The notes under the pieces were generated by a model that was not told the DNA's origin, made no database searches, and worked only from the letters and a program-made list of their open reading frames with translations. The position numbers and the translations under genes were made by a program. From positions 164,082 to 228,081 of the forward strand of contig NZ_JAERQM010000007.1 of assembly GCF_019029495.1 (NCBI RefSeq): 64,000 bases of DNA, written 5' to 3'. Numbering within the stretch: position 1 is the stretch's first letter; every line of letters starts with the position of its first letter. Source of the DNA: Falsiroseomonas oleicola (GTDB taxonomy: Bacteria > Pseudomonadota > Alphaproteobacteria > Acetobacterales > Acetobacteraceae). Below are positions 8,875 to 18,285 of this stretch, piece after piece.

Positions 8875-10398
8875 TTATCCCTCGCCGGCCAGCGGCAGGG
8901 CGACGAAGGCGCCGCCACCTTCCCGCGAGAGCTGGAGCGCGATGGCCGGGCGTCCCTCGCGCCGGGCGGCGGCCACCGCCTCCGCCACGTCATTCGGGCT
9001 GCGGACCTCGCGGTCGCCGGCGCGCAGGATGATGTCGCCGGGCCGCATGCCGCGCGTCGCCGCGACGCTGCCCGGCACCACCGATGCCACCCGCGCGCCC
9101 TGGGCCGCATCCTGCGCCTGGCCCTTGCCGCGCGGGGCATTGGCGGGCGCGAGCTCCAGGCCCAGCGTGCCGGGCCGCGTCGCCGCATCCGGCCGCGCCT
9201 CCGCCTGCTGCTGCGCCGGGGGCTCGCGCTGGCCGAGCGTCACCGCCTGTTCCATCCGCGCGCCGTCCCGCAGCACGGCCAGGGTGGCGCGGCTGTCGGG
9301 GGCCATCTCGGCCACCGCCAAAGCCAGGTCGCGCGGGGTCGCGACCTCCCGCCCCTCCAGCCCGATCACCACGTCGCCGGGGCGCAGGCCGGCGCGGGCG
9401 GCGGGGCTGTCCGGCTCGACATTCGCCACCAGGGCGCCACGCGGATTGGGCAGGCGCAGGGCCTGGGCCATCTCCTCGTTGATCGGCTGCATCGCCACCC
9501 CGAGCCAACCGCGGGAGACGGTGCCGTCGCGCTTCAGATCCTCGATCACATGCCGCGCCATGCGGGCCGGCACGGCGAAGCCGATGCCGACATTGCCGCC
9601 GCCGCCAGGGGCGTAGATGGCGGTGTTGATGCCCACCACCTCGCCATTGCCGTTGAACAGCGGGCCACCGGAATTACCCGGATTGATCGGCGCATCGGTC
9701 TGGATGAAGTCGTCATAGGGGCCGGCGCCGATCTGCCGCCCGCGGGCGGAGACGATGCCGGCGGTCACCGATCCGCCGAGGCCGAAGGGATTGCCCATGG
9801 CCACCACCCAGTCGCCGACGCGCAGCGTGTCGCTGTCGCCCCATGTCAGCGTCGCCAGCGGGCCGCCGGCCTCCACCTTCAGCAGCGCCAGGTCGGTCTG
9901 CTGGTCGCGGCCGACCACGCGGGCCGGCAGGTCGCGGCCATCGGCGAGTTCCACCCGCACCTGCGCCGCATCGCCCACCACATGGTTGTTGGTGACGATA
10001 TAGCCCTCCGCATCGATCACGAAGCCGCTGCCCTGGCCCATCCGGGCGCGGCCCTGGGGGGCGCCCGGGCGGGGCTGGCCACGGCGGAAGAAGGGCTCCA
10101 GCGGCGAGCCGCGCAGCTCCGGCGGCACCTGGGCCTGGGCGGCGGCCGGCGCCTCCCCGGTCACGGTCACGCGCACCACGGCGGGGGCGACGCGGGCGGC
10201 GAGGTCGCCGAAGCCCGCGGGGCCGGCCTGGCGCGGCAGGGTGATGGCGGCGCCCGGCTGGGCCGGCACCGTCTCCGCCTGGCCGGAGAAGGGCAGGGTG
10301 GTCAGGGCCGTGGTGCCCAGGGCGAGCGCCAGCAGCCCGGCGGCGAAAAGCTTGCGCACCGGCTTGCGCGGGGTGGTGGTCTCGGGGGAGTTGCTCAT
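8875..10398 (-). CDS. Do-family periplasmic serine protease (DegP/MucD-like)
   Basis: 507-residue envelope quality-control protease. The N-terminus has a basic stretch and a hydrophobic signal/anchor (KLFAAGLLALALGTTALTT). The trypsin-like domain carries the triad His139 (TNNHVVGD), Asp169 (QQTDLALLK) and Ser243 (NPGNSGGP). Two PDZ domains follow, one near ANVEPDSPAARAGLRPGDVV and one near ASVVPGSVAATRGMRPGDI. It would degrade or chaperone misfolded exported proteins. It is divergent from a two-component system, which is a common way such proteases are put under envelope-stress control. Confidence 0.93.
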   Translation of the reverse strand: MSNSPETTTPRKPVRKLFAAGLLALALGTTALTTLPFSGQAETVPAQPGAAITLPRQAGPAGFGDLAARVAPAVVRVTVTGEAPAAAQAQVPPELRGSPLEPFFRRGQPRPGAPQGRARMGQGSGFVIDAEGYIVTNNHVVGDAAQVRVELADGRDLPARVVGRDQQTDLALLKVEAGGPLATLTWGDSDTLRVGDWVVAMGNPFGLGGSVTAGIVSARGRQIGAGPYDDFIQTDAPINPGNSGGPLFNGNGEVVGINTAIYAPGGGGNVGIGFAVPARMARHVIEDLKRDGTVSRGWLGVAMQPINEEMAQALRLPNPRGALVANVEPDSPAARAGLRPGDVVIGLEGREVATPRDLALAVAEMAPDSRATLAVLRDGARMEQAVTLGQREPPAQQQAEARPDAATRPGTLGLELAPANAPRGKGQAQDAAQGARVASVVPGSVAATRGMRPGDIILRAGDREVRSPNDVAEAVAAARREGRPAIALQLSREGGGAFVALPLAGEG

Positions 10399-10487
10399 TG
10401 CTGGCGTCCTTGTCTAGCGGCATGCCATCCGGGATGGCCCAATGCGGTATCTGGGGCGCCAGCCTCACAGCCGCTTCGCGGCCAGTC

Positions 10488-10499
10488 TACGATTTCGTA
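10488..10499. promoter_or_regulatory. inverted repeat in the divergent protease/regulator intergenic region
   Basis: TACGA and TCGTA are separated by two bases, just upstream of the response-regulator ribosome site (GAGGAGG at 10505-10511). A second hairpin (GCCGC/GCGGC) lies at about 10470-10482. Either could be an operator in the 118-bp region shared with the divergent protease gene. Assignment is from position and symmetry only. Confidence 0.3.
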
Positions 10500-10516
10500 A
10501 GGTTGAGGAGGCCCGC

Positions 10517-11188
10517 TTGCGCATCCTGCTGGTCGAGGACGATGCCGGCACGGCGGCGGAGGTGGCGCGCGGCCTGAGCGGGGCCGGGCATCTGGTGAAC
10601 CATGTGGCGGACGGCAAGGCCGGGCTGATGGAGGCGATCGGCGGCGGCTATGACGTGCTGGTGGTGGACCGGATGCTCCCCGGCCTGGATGGCCTCGGCC
10701 TGATCCGCGCCCTGCGCGCCGCCGGGGTGGCGACGCCGGCCTTGATGCTGACCGCCCGCGCCGGACTCGGCGACCGGGTGGAGGGGCTGGATTCCGGCGC
10801 CGACGACTACCTGGCCAAGCCCTTCGCCTTTTCCGAGCTGCTGGCGCGGGTGCATGCGCTGGGCCGCCGCCCCGCCCTGCATGCCGAGCCCAGCGTCTTG
10901 CGCCTGGCCGACCTGGAGATGGACCTGCTGCGCCGCAGCGTCACCCGCGCCGGCCAGCGCATCGACCTGCAGCCCCGCGAATTCCGCCTGCTGGAGGTGC
11001 TGCTGCGCCAGGCCGGGCGGGTGGTGACGCGCAACATGCTGCTGGAACAGGTCTGGGAAATCCATTTCGACCCGCGCACCAGCGTGGTGGAGACGCATAT
11101 CAGCCGGCTGCGCGCCAAGCTGGGCGAACCCAGCCTGATCCACACCCTGCGCGGTTCCGGCTATGTGGCGCGAGCGCCCGATGCGTGA
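10517..11188 (+). CDS. OmpR/PhoB-family response regulator
   Basis: 223-residue DNA-binding response regulator. The receiver domain has Asp8/Asp9, the phospho-acceptor Asp51 (VVDRMLPGLDG), LMLTARAG and DDYLAKPF; the winged-helix output domain covers roughly residues 125-220 (LQPREFRLLEVLLRQAGRVV, TSVVETHISRLRAKLG). I place the start at the TTG at 10517 because GAGGAGG lies six bases upstream and the receiver fold starts at once; no ATG fits as well. It overlaps the kinase gene by 8 bp, so the pair is translationally coupled. Confidence 0.9.
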   Translation: MRILLVEDDAGTAAEVARGLSGAGHLVNHVADGKAGLMEAIGGGYDVLVVDRMLPGLDGLGLIRALRAAGVATPALMLTARAGLGDRVEGLDSGADDYLAKPFAFSELLARVHALGRRPALHAEPSVLRLADLEMDLLRRSVTRAGQRIDLQPREFRLLEVLLRQAGRVVTRNMLLEQVWEIHFDPRTSVVETHISRLRAKLGEPSLIHTLRGSGYVARAPDA

Positions 11189-12515
11189 AGAGGCGCCGGC
11201 GCGCTGGTGGGCCACCACCGGCTTCCGCATCACGCTGCTGCATCTGGCGCTGACCCTGGCGGGCACGGCGCTGCTGGCCGGCATCGGCTTCTTCACCGCC
11301 TCCCGCTTCGCGACGCAGCAGATCCAGGCGGAGATCGAGCGCGATGTCGGCGTGCTGCTGAATGCCGGGCGGCTCGGCGGCGTGACCTCCCTCGCTTTGT
11401 CGATCGAGGCGCGGATCGCCGCGGATCGCAGCGGCACGCAGTATTTCCTGCTGACAGGGCCGGGGGCCGGGCGCATCGCCGGCAACCTGGCGGAGGCGCC
11501 GCTGCGGCCCGGCTGGGCGAGCATGGCGCTGGATGCCGCGCAGGCCGAAAGCGCGCTGCTCGCCTATGGCACGCCGCTGCCGGCCGGGCATTTCCTGCTG
11601 GTCGGCCGCGACCTCGGCCCGGTGCAGGCGCTGGAGGCGCAGTTGCTGGCCAGCGCCGGCTGGGTCGGCGGCGCGGCGCTGCTGCTGGCGCTGGGTGGTG
11701 GGCTGGTGGTGGGGCGCAGCGTGGTGCGCCGCGCTGCCCAGATGGAGCGCGCCCTGGCGGAGGTGGAGGCCGGGCGGCTGGACACCCGCCTTCTCACCCG
11801 CCCCGGCGGCGACGAATTCGACCGGCTGGCGCGGCGGGTGAATGCGACGCTGGACCGCCTGCAGGGCACCATGGCGGCGCTGCGCCAGGTGACGGACGAC
11901 ATCGCCCACGACCTGCGCACCCCCCTGACCCGGCTGCGCGGCCGGCTGGAATCCCTGGCCGAGGCGACGCCGGAGGCCGAGGCTGCGGTGGCGGAATGCG
12001 ACCGCATCCTGGAGGTCTTCGCCGCGCTGCTGCGCATCGCCCAGGTCGAAAGCGGCGCCCGCCGTGCCGCCTTCGCCGAGGTGAACCTGACCCAGGTGAT
12101 GGAGACGGTGGCGGAGCTCTATGGCAGCGCGGCCGCCGAGCGAGGCCAGACGCTCGCCACCGACCTCGCCCCTGGCGTGACCTTCCGGGGGGACCGGGAT
12201 CTGCTGACGCAGATGCTGGCCAATCTGGTGGAGAACGCCATCCGCCATGGGCGGGAGGGTGGCCTTGTGTCGCTTGCGCTGCGGCCGGGGCCGGAGATCA
12301 CCGTGGCGGATGACGGGCCGGGCATTCCGGCGGCCGACAAGCCCCTGGTCTTCCGCCGCTTCCACCGGCTGGACCAGGCGCGTGCCACGCCGGGGGCCGG
12401 GCTGGGCCTGGCGCTGGTGGCGGCAGTGGCGGAACTGCATGGGCTGACGGTGACGCTGGAGGATGCGGGGGGTGGCCCGATGCCGGGGCTGCGCGTGCGG
12501 CTAAACGCGGGCTGA
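11181..12515 (+). CDS. sensor histidine kinase
   Basis: 444-residue membrane sensor kinase: TM1 near residues 15-40 (ITLLHLALTLAGTALLAGIGF), a periplasmic sensor of about 120 residues, TM2 (VGGAALLLALGGGLVVG), a HAMP linker, HisKA with His243 (VTDDIAHDLRTPLTRLR), then N box ENAIRHG, G1 VADDGPGIP and G2 GAGLGLALV. It phosphorylates the overlapping OmpR-type regulator. An in-frame ATG at 11163 is possible, but 11181 gives the tighter overlap. Its 3' end overlaps the stop of the convergent LysR gene by 15 bp. The signal is unknown; control of the divergent protease is an inference. Confidence 0.9.
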   Translation: MREEAPARWWATTGFRITLLHLALTLAGTALLAGIGFFTASRFATQQIQAEIERDVGVLLNAGRLGGVTSLALSIEARIAADRSGTQYFLLTGPGAGRIAGNLAEAPLRPGWASMALDAAQAESALLAYGTPLPAGHFLLVGRDLGPVQALEAQLLASAGWVGGAALLLALGGGLVVGRSVVRRAAQMERALAEVEAGRLDTRLLTRPGGDEFDRLARRVNATLDRLQGTMAALRQVTDDIAHDLRTPLTRLRGRLESLAEATPEAEAAVAECDRILEVFAALLRIAQVESGARRAAFAEVNLTQVMETVAELYGSAAAERGQTLATDLAPGVTFRGDRDLLTQMLANLVENAIRHGREGGLVSLALRPGPEITVADDGPGIPAADKPLVFRRFHRLDQARATPGAGLGLALVAAVAELHGLTVTLEDAGGGPMPGLRVRLNAG

Positions 12516-13403
12516 CTCTCCCATCGCGGCGTTCAGCCATTCGCAAAACGCCTGCACGGTGGAGCGGCGGGCGGCCATTTCGGTCATCACCAGGTGGTAG
12601 CCGGTGCCGTCATCCAGCGCCTGCGGGAAGGGCCGCACCAGCCGCCCCGAAGCCAGCGCATCCGCCACCAGCACGCGCCAGCCCACCGCGATGCCCTGGC
12701 GGGCCTCGGCCGCGGCCAGGGTCAGGGCGGTTTCGTCGAAGCGGGGGCCGGCCGTCGCCAAGGCCGGGTCCAGACCGGCGGCGATCGCCCAGTCCCGCCA
12801 ATGCGGCCGTTCCGCGTAATGCAGCAGGGTGGCGCGGGCCAAAACCTCCGACGGGGGCAGGCCCTCGGGCAGGTAGCCCGGGGCGCAGACCGGAAACAGC
12901 ACCTCCTTCGTCAGCGGCTGCACCACATGGCCGGGCCAATCGCCATCGCCCGCGCGGATCGCCACATCCACATCGGCGCCGTGCAACTGCGCGAAATAGC
13001 GATGCGTCTCCAGCCGCAGGGCGATCCAGGGATGGGCGCGGGCGAAATCGGCGATGCGCGGGGCCAGCACCCGCATGGCGAAGGTGCGCGCGGCATTCAC
13101 CACCAGGGTGGTGCGGCTGCGCGGCTGGCCGATGCGGAACAGCCCGGCCTCCAACTGCTCCAGCCCCCGCCGCACGTAATCCGCCAGCAGGTCCCCGGCC
13201 TCGGTGAGTTTCAACCCGCGCGGGCCGCGCTTGAACAGGGTTTCGGCCAATTGGCCCTCCAGCGACTTGATCTGCCGGCTGATGGCGCCCTGGGTCACGC
13301 CCAGCTCCTCCGCCGCACGGGCCATGTTGAGGTGGCGTGCGGCGGCATCGAAGGCGCGCAGCGCCTGGAGGGGGAGGGCGGATACGCCTTGAGGCAGGCT
13401 CAT
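12501..13403 (-). CDS. LysR-family regulator (GcvA-like)
   Basis: 300-residue LysR-type regulator. The N-terminal winged helix-turn-helix is clear (LQALRAFDAAARHLNMARAA, then ELGVTQGAISRQIKSLEGQ), and the rest is a periplasmic-binding-protein-like effector domain. The LPLQALRAFDAAARH opening is typical of GcvA-like members. It is divergent from the hydantoinase/aminotransferase operon with an 83-bp gap holding a perfect hairpin, so it is the natural candidate to control that operon. Confidence 0.9.
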   Translation of the reverse strand: MSLPQGVSALPLQALRAFDAAARHLNMARAAEELGVTQGAISRQIKSLEGQLAETLFKRGPRGLKLTEAGDLLADYVRRGLEQLEAGLFRIGQPRSRTTLVVNAARTFAMRVLAPRIADFARAHPWIALRLETHRYFAQLHGADVDVAIRAGDGDWPGHVVQPLTKEVLFPVCAPGYLPEGLPPSEVLARATLLHYAERPHWRDWAIAAGLDPALATAGPRFDETALTLAAAEARQGIAVGWRVLVADALASGRLVRPFPQALDDGTGYHLVMTEMAARRSTVQAFCEWLNAAMGESARV

Positions 13404-13438
13404 GGCGGAACACCTTAAACACGCGCTACCGGCAGGGC

Positions 13439-13456
13439 CAGGGTGGGGGCACCCTG
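13439..13456. promoter_or_regulatory. inverted repeat between lysR and the hyuB operon
   Basis: CAGGGTG and CACCCTG arms flank four G residues, forming a perfect 7-bp stem 30 bp before the hyuB start and 35 bp from the divergent lysR start. It may be a regulator site or a leader hairpin. It does not contain an obvious T-N11-A LysR box. Confidence 0.35.
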
Positions 13457-13486
13457 CGGCGAACCCTCCGGGAGTCCTCCGCCCCC

Positions 13487-15130
13487 ATGTCCGCCCGCTT
13501 CGATCCCGTCACGCTGCAGATCCTCTGGAGCCGGCTGATCTCGATCGCCGATGAGGCGGCGGCGGCGCTGCTGCGCACCTCCTTCTCCACCATCGTTCGC
13601 GAATCCAACGATTTCGCCACCGTGCTGATGGATGCGGAGGGCAACAGCCTGGCGGAGAACTCCATCGGCATCCCGAGTTTTGTCGGCCTGCTGCCGCGCA
13701 CGCTCAAGCACATGCTGGCCGAATATCCGCTGGAGGAGCTGCGGCCGGGGGACGTGCTGATGACCAATGATCCCTGGATGGGGACCGGGCATCTGCTGGA
13801 CATCACCACGGCCATGCCGGTGTTTCATCAAGGCAAGCTGGTGGCTTTTGCGGGCGCGACCTCGCACATGCCGGATATCGGCGGCACGCTGTGGTCGGCC
13901 GATTGCACGGAGGTCTTCGAGGAAGGCCTTCGTATCCCGCCGACGAAATTCCTGGTCGAGGGCCAGGAGAACCGGGAGGTGGTGCGCTTCATCCGCGGCA
14001 ATGTGCGCGTGCCCGACCAGGTGATGGGCGACATCCAGGCGCAGATCACGGCCATCACCGTCTGCGCCCGGCGGGTGGTGGAATTCCTCGGGGATACCGG
14101 CCTCGCCGATCTGACGGCGCTGTCCGCCACCCTGCAGGCGCGTGCCGATGCGGCGATGCGCCAGGCGATCGCGGCGCTGCCGGACGGCACCTGGCACGGC
14201 ACTGTCTTCGCCGATGGCTATGAGGAGGCGGAGACGCGCATCCAATGCGCGGTGACCATCGCCGGCGACAGCCTCAGCGTGGACTATGCCGGCACCTCCC
14301 CGCAGATCGCGCGCGGGCTGAACAGCGTGATGAACTACACCTACGCCTATACCGTCTATCCGCTGAAATGCGCGCTGGACCCGATGACGCCGCGCAATGA
14401 GGGCAGCTACCGCGCCATCGGCGTGACGGCGCCGGAAGGCAGCATCCTGAACCCGCGCTGGCCGGCGGCGGTGAATGCGCGGCACCTGACCGGGCTGTTC
14501 CTGTCCGGCGCGCTTTACAAATGCCTGGCGCAGATCGCACCGCAGCTGGTGGTGGCGGACAGCGCCTCCCCGGCGCCGCGTCCCGTCACCACGGGGCTGG
14601 ATAGGCGGGGAGAGCGGTTCAGCCAGGTGCTGTTCGGCAGCGGCGGCATGGGCGCGACGCAGGGGCGCGACGGGCTGAACACCACGGCCTTCCCGACCAA
14701 TAGCGGCTCCGGCTCCATCGAGGCCTTCGAGGCCTCCGCCCCCATCCTGGTCTGGCGCAAGGACCTGCTGCCGGACAGCGGCGGTCCCGGCCAGTTCCGC
14801 GGCGGGCTGGGCCAGGAGATCGAGCTGGAGGTGATGACCGACCAGCCGGTGCGGCTTTCCATGGTCTCCGACCGTATGAAGCATCCGGCCGGCGGGCTGG
14901 ATGGCGGCGGGGCGGGGGCGCCGGCGCTGGTGCAGCTGCAGGATGGCCGCAAGCCGCATCCGAAATCGCGCAGCATGCTGGCGCCGGGGGATCGGCTGAC
15001 CCTGCATCTGGGCGGTGGCGGCGGCTATGGCGACCCGGCGGCGCGGGACCCGATGGCGCTGCAGCGGGACATCGCGGATGGTTACGTCACGCCCGAGGGG
15101 GCGCAACGCGACTACCGGAGGAAACAATGA
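13487..15130 (+). CDS. hyuB: hydantoinase B/oxoprolinase family protein
   Basis: 547-residue HyuB-type subunit, which with HyuA forms ATP-dependent amidohydrolases (N-methylhydantoinase, 5-oxoprolinase) or acetone-carboxylase-like enzymes. Family blocks visible: STIVRESNDFATVLMDAEGN, DVLMTNDPWMGTGHLLDI, FAGATSHMPDIGG, and near the end GGGGGYGDPAARDP. The upstream open frame includes the divergent promoter region, so the ATG at 13487 is chosen. It heads a five-gene operon and its stop overlaps the Bug receptor start (ATGA). Confidence 0.88.
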   Translation: MSARFDPVTLQILWSRLISIADEAAAALLRTSFSTIVRESNDFATVLMDAEGNSLAENSIGIPSFVGLLPRTLKHMLAEYPLEELRPGDVLMTNDPWMGTGHLLDITTAMPVFHQGKLVAFAGATSHMPDIGGTLWSADCTEVFEEGLRIPPTKFLVEGQENREVVRFIRGNVRVPDQVMGDIQAQITAITVCARRVVEFLGDTGLADLTALSATLQARADAAMRQAIAALPDGTWHGTVFADGYEEAETRIQCAVTIAGDSLSVDYAGTSPQIARGLNSVMNYTYAYTVYPLKCALDPMTPRNEGSYRAIGVTAPEGSILNPRWPAAVNARHLTGLFLSGALYKCLAQIAPQLVVADSASPAPRPVTTGLDRRGERFSQVLFGSGGMGATQGRDGLNTTAFPTNSGSGSIEAFEASAPILVWRKDLLPDSGGPGQFRGGLGQEIELEVMTDQPVRLSMVSDRMKHPAGGLDGGGAGAPALVQLQDGRKPHPKSRSMLAPGDRLTLHLGGGGGYGDPAARDPMALQRDIADGYVTPEGAQRDYRRKQ

Positions 15131-16107
15131 CCCATAAGATCACCCGCCGCGCATTGGCGGCGGCGATGGCGGCTGTCCCATTCGCGGCGGGCGCCCAGGC
15201 GCCCTGGCCGACCCGGCCGTTGCGCATGATCGTGCCCTTCGCGCCAGGGGGCGGTTCCGACACGCTGGGCCGGCTGCTGGCGACGCCGCTGGGCGCGGAG
15301 CTGGGCCAGCCGGTGGTGGTGGAGAACCGCGCCGGCGCCGGCAGCCAGATCGGCGCGGAGGCGGTGATGCGCAGCCCGCCGGATGGGCTGACCCTGCTGC
15401 TGGGCGACACGCCGCTGGCGACGATCCCGGCGGTGCAGGCGGCGACCGGCCAGCCGGTGGCCTTCGACACCGGGCGCGATTTCACCGCCATTGCCACGCT
15501 GGGCGTCGCCCCGGCGCTGCTGGTGGTCGCCAGCAGCTCCCCCTTTCGCACGACGCGCGATCTGCTGGAAGCGGCGCGGGCGCGGCCGGAGGCGGTGAAC
15601 GTGGCTTCCGGCGGCACCGCCACCAGCACGCATCTGATGATCGAGCTGTTGCAGATGCGCAGCGGCGTGAAGGTGACGCATGTGCCCTATCGCGGCACCG
15701 GCGCGGCGCTGCCGGATGTGCTGAACGGCACGGTGCAGGCGATGATCCAGGCGATGGCCACGGCCGCGCCGCTGGTGGCCTCCGGGCAGATGCGGGTGAT
15801 TGGCGTGGCGGCGGAACAGCGCCTGCCGGCGATGCCGGATGTGCCGACGCTGCGCGAACAGGGCGTGGACCTGGTGGCCGGCTTCTGGTGGGGCGTGCTC
15901 GGCCCGGCCGGCATCCCGGCCCCGATCGTGGCGCGGCTGCGGGAGGCGATCGACAAGTCGATGGCGACGGAAGCGGTGCAGGCACGGCTGCCGGCGCTGG
16001 GGCTGGAACGCCTGCAGCTCGGCCCGGACGCGTTTCGGACGATGCTGGTGAGCGAGACGGCGCGCTGGCGCGAGGTGGTGACGACGGCGGGGATCAAGCC
16101 TGAATGA
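15127..16107 (+). CDS. Bug/TctC-type tripartite tricarboxylate transporter receptor
   Basis: 326-residue periplasmic solute receptor of the Bug family. A twin-arginine-containing signal peptide (HKITRRALAAAMAAVPFAA) precedes the typical start of the mature protein, WPTRPLRMIVPFAPGGGSDT, then VVENRAGAGSQIGAEAV. Bug proteins bind carboxylates and feed TctAB-type carriers. No membrane components lie in this operon, but TctB/TctA genes sit 26 kb away. Placement inside a hydantoinase operon suggests that it captures the substrate degraded by the flanking enzymes. Confidence 0.88.
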   Translation: MTHKITRRALAAAMAAVPFAAGAQAPWPTRPLRMIVPFAPGGGSDTLGRLLATPLGAELGQPVVVENRAGAGSQIGAEAVMRSPPDGLTLLLGDTPLATIPAVQAATGQPVAFDTGRDFTAIATLGVAPALLVVASSSPFRTTRDLLEAARARPEAVNVASGGTATSTHLMIELLQMRSGVKVTHVPYRGTGAALPDVLNGTVQAMIQAMATAAPLVASGQMRVIGVAAEQRLPAMPDVPTLREQGVDLVAGFWWGVLGPAGIPAPIVARLREAIDKSMATEAVQARLPALGLERLQLGPDAFRTMLVSETARWREVVTTAGIKPE

Positions 16108-16134
16108 GCGTGAGCTGCGGGATGTGCGACGTGC

Positions 16135-16157
16135 AGCCGGTGCGCTTCGCACCGGCT
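16135..16157 (+). promoter_or_regulatory. intra-operon hairpin between the Bug gene and hyuA
   Basis: A perfect 10-bp stem (AGCCGGTGCG arms) with a 3-nt loop lies in the only sizeable gap of the operon. Such hairpins often stabilise the upstream transcript or attenuate downstream expression, which would favour the receptor over the enzymes. There is no T-run. Confidence 0.45.
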
Positions 16158-16188
16158 GGGCGGCAGGCGGGCGCATGAGGGAAGTGGA

Positions 16189-18285
16189 ATGACGGATGCT
16201 GCGCGCCCTTACCGCATCGGGGTCGATGTTGGAGGCACCTTCACCGATTTCGTGCTGGTGGATGATGCCACCGGCCGCGTGCTGACCGGCAAGCGGCTGA
16301 CCACGCCGGACGATCCCGGCCGCGCCATCCTGGAAGGCATCACCCGCATTCTATCCGAAGCGGGCGCTTCCATCGGTGATGTGCGCCAGGTGGTGCATGG
16401 CACGACGCTGGTGACCAATACGGTCATCGAGCGCAAGGGCGCGCGCATCGGCCTGGTCACCACGCGCGGCTTCCGCGACAGCCTCGAGATGGGGCGGGAG
16501 ATGCGCTACGATCTCTACGACCTGTTCCTCGACAAGCCGGAGCCACTGGTGCCGCGCCCGCGCCGCCATGCGGTGACGCAGCGCCACGATGCGCAGGGAC
16601 GGGAACTGGTGGCGCTGGTGGAATCGGAGGTGCGCGACGCCGCGCGCGCCCTGCGCGCCGATGGGGTGGAGGCGGTGGCGGTGTGCCTGCTGCACAGCTA
16701 TCGCGACCCGTCGCATGAACGGCGCGTCGGCGCGATCCTGGCGGAGGAAATGCCGGGCGTGCCCGTCACGCTTTCCTCTGATGTGGCGCCGGAGATTCGC
16801 GAATACGAGCGCGCGAATACCGCCTGTGTGAACGCCTATGTGCTGCCGCTGATGGACCGCTATCTGGCGAGCCTGGAGGCGGAGCTGCGGCAGCGTGGGC
16901 TTGGCGGGCCGCTGCATCTGATGCTCTCGGCGGGCGGCATCGCCTCCGTGGGTTACGCGCGCGCCAACCCCGTGCAGCTGATCGAAAGCGGCCCTGCTGC
17001 CGGCGCCACCGCCGCCATGCATTACGGCCGCATCGCCGGCGTCGCCGACATGATCTCCTTCGACATGGGCGGCACAACCGCCAAGATGTGCCTGATCGAG
17101 AAGGGGGAGGCGGAGCATGCCTCGACCTTCGAGGCGGCGCGGGTGCGGCGTTTCCGTAAGGGGTCCGGGCTGCCGCTGAAGGTGCCGGTGATCGACCTGA
17201 TCGAGATCGGCGCTGGCGGCGGCTCCATCGCCCATGTGAATGCGATGGGGTTGCTGAATGTGGGGCCGGAGAGCGCGGGCTCCGTGCCCGGTCCGGTCTG
17301 CTACAGGCGCGGCGGCACGCAGCCGACGGTGACGGATGCGGACCTGCTGCTGGGCTATCTCTCGCCCGAGTATTTTCTCGGCGGCGAAATGGCGCTGGAC
17401 CGCGCGGCGGTGGAAGGCGCGATGCAGGCGCATCTCGGCCGGAAGCTCGGCATGACGGCGCTGGAAGTGGCGGCGGGCATCCACAGCATCGTCAACGAGA
17501 ACATGGCCGCCGCCACGCGGATGTATGTGGCGGAGAAGGGGCGCGATCCGCGCCGCTACGCCATGCTCGCCTTCGGCGGCGCCGGTCCCGTGCATGCCTA
17601 TGGATTGGCGAAACTGCTGAAACTGTCACGGGTGATCGTGCCGCAGGGCGCGGGTGTCGCCTCCGCATTGGGCTTCCTCGTTGCCGCGCCGGCGATCGAC
17701 CTGGTGCGGTCCGGTGTGCAGCGGCTGACGGCCGTGGATTGGGACGGCGTGGCCCAAAAGTTTGTGGAGATGGAAGCGGAGGCGCGCGCGATGCTGCTGG
17801 ATGCCGGCGCCGCGCCCGGCGACGTGCAGTTCCGCCGCAGCGTCGACATGCGCTATGCTGGCCAGGGCTTCGACATCAGCGTGCCGATCCCCGAGGCGGC
17901 GGATGCCGCGACCGTGGAAGCCGCCTTCCGCGACACCTACTTTGGGCTGTTCGACCGCCGCATCACCGGTGTGGCGATGGAAGTGCTCTCCTGGCGCCTG
18001 CACGCCACCGCCAGCCGCCCCAAGGTGCCGGAGAGCTTCACGTCACCGCCGGGCGAGGGTGCCGCGCTGAAGGGCCATCGCGACGTGTGGTTCGCGGAGA
18101 CGGGCCTCGCCCCCTGCGCCGTCTATGACCGCTACCGCCTGCCCGTGGGCCAGCGCATCGCCGGCCCTGCCGTGGTGGAGGAACGCGAATCCACCGTCGT
18201 GCTCGGCCCCGACGCGCATGTGACCCGCGACATCCACGGCAATCTGCTGATCGACATCACCTATCCGGAGGATACAACCCCATGA
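16189..18285 (+). CDS. hyuA: hydantoinase A/oxoprolinase family protein
   Basis: 698-residue HyuA-type subunit with an ASKHA ATPase fold: phosphate-1 motif YRIGVDVGGTFTDFVLVD near residue 10, VVHGTTLVTNTVIERKGA, and SFDMGGTTAKMCLIE near residue 292. These match the N-methylhydantoinase A/acetophenone carboxylase/5-oxoprolinase group, in which ATP activates the cyclic amide or carboxylation substrate. It partners HyuB three genes upstream. Its stop overlaps the aminotransferase start (ATGA). The substrate cannot be fixed from sequence. Confidence 0.9.
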   Translation: MTDAARPYRIGVDVGGTFTDFVLVDDATGRVLTGKRLTTPDDPGRAILEGITRILSEAGASIGDVRQVVHGTTLVTNTVIERKGARIGLVTTRGFRDSLEMGREMRYDLYDLFLDKPEPLVPRPRRHAVTQRHDAQGRELVALVESEVRDAARALRADGVEAVAVCLLHSYRDPSHERRVGAILAEEMPGVPVTLSSDVAPEIREYERANTACVNAYVLPLMDRYLASLEAELRQRGLGGPLHLMLSAGGIASVGYARANPVQLIESGPAAGATAAMHYGRIAGVADMISFDMGGTTAKMCLIEKGEAEHASTFEAARVRRFRKGSGLPLKVPVIDLIEIGAGGGSIAHVNAMGLLNVGPESAGSVPGPVCYRRGGTQPTVTDADLLLGYLSPEYFLGGEMALDRAAVEGAMQAHLGRKLGMTALEVAAGIHSIVNENMAAATRMYVAEKGRDPRRYAMLAFGGAGPVHAYGLAKLLKLSRVIVPQGAGVASALGFLVAAPAIDLVRSGVQRLTAVDWDGVAQKFVEMEAEARAMLLDAGAAPGDVQFRRSVDMRYAGQGFDISVPIPEAADAATVEAAFRDTYFGLFDRRITGVAMEVLSWRLHATASRPKVPESFTSPPGEGAALKGHRDVWFAETGLAPCAVYDRYRLPVGQRIAGPAVVEERESTVVLGPDAHVTRDIHGNLLIDITYPEDTTP

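Noticed and set aside
8782..10500. 572-codon plus-strand open frame
   Set aside because: Antisense to the Deg protease gene, whose triad and PDZ domains are unambiguous.
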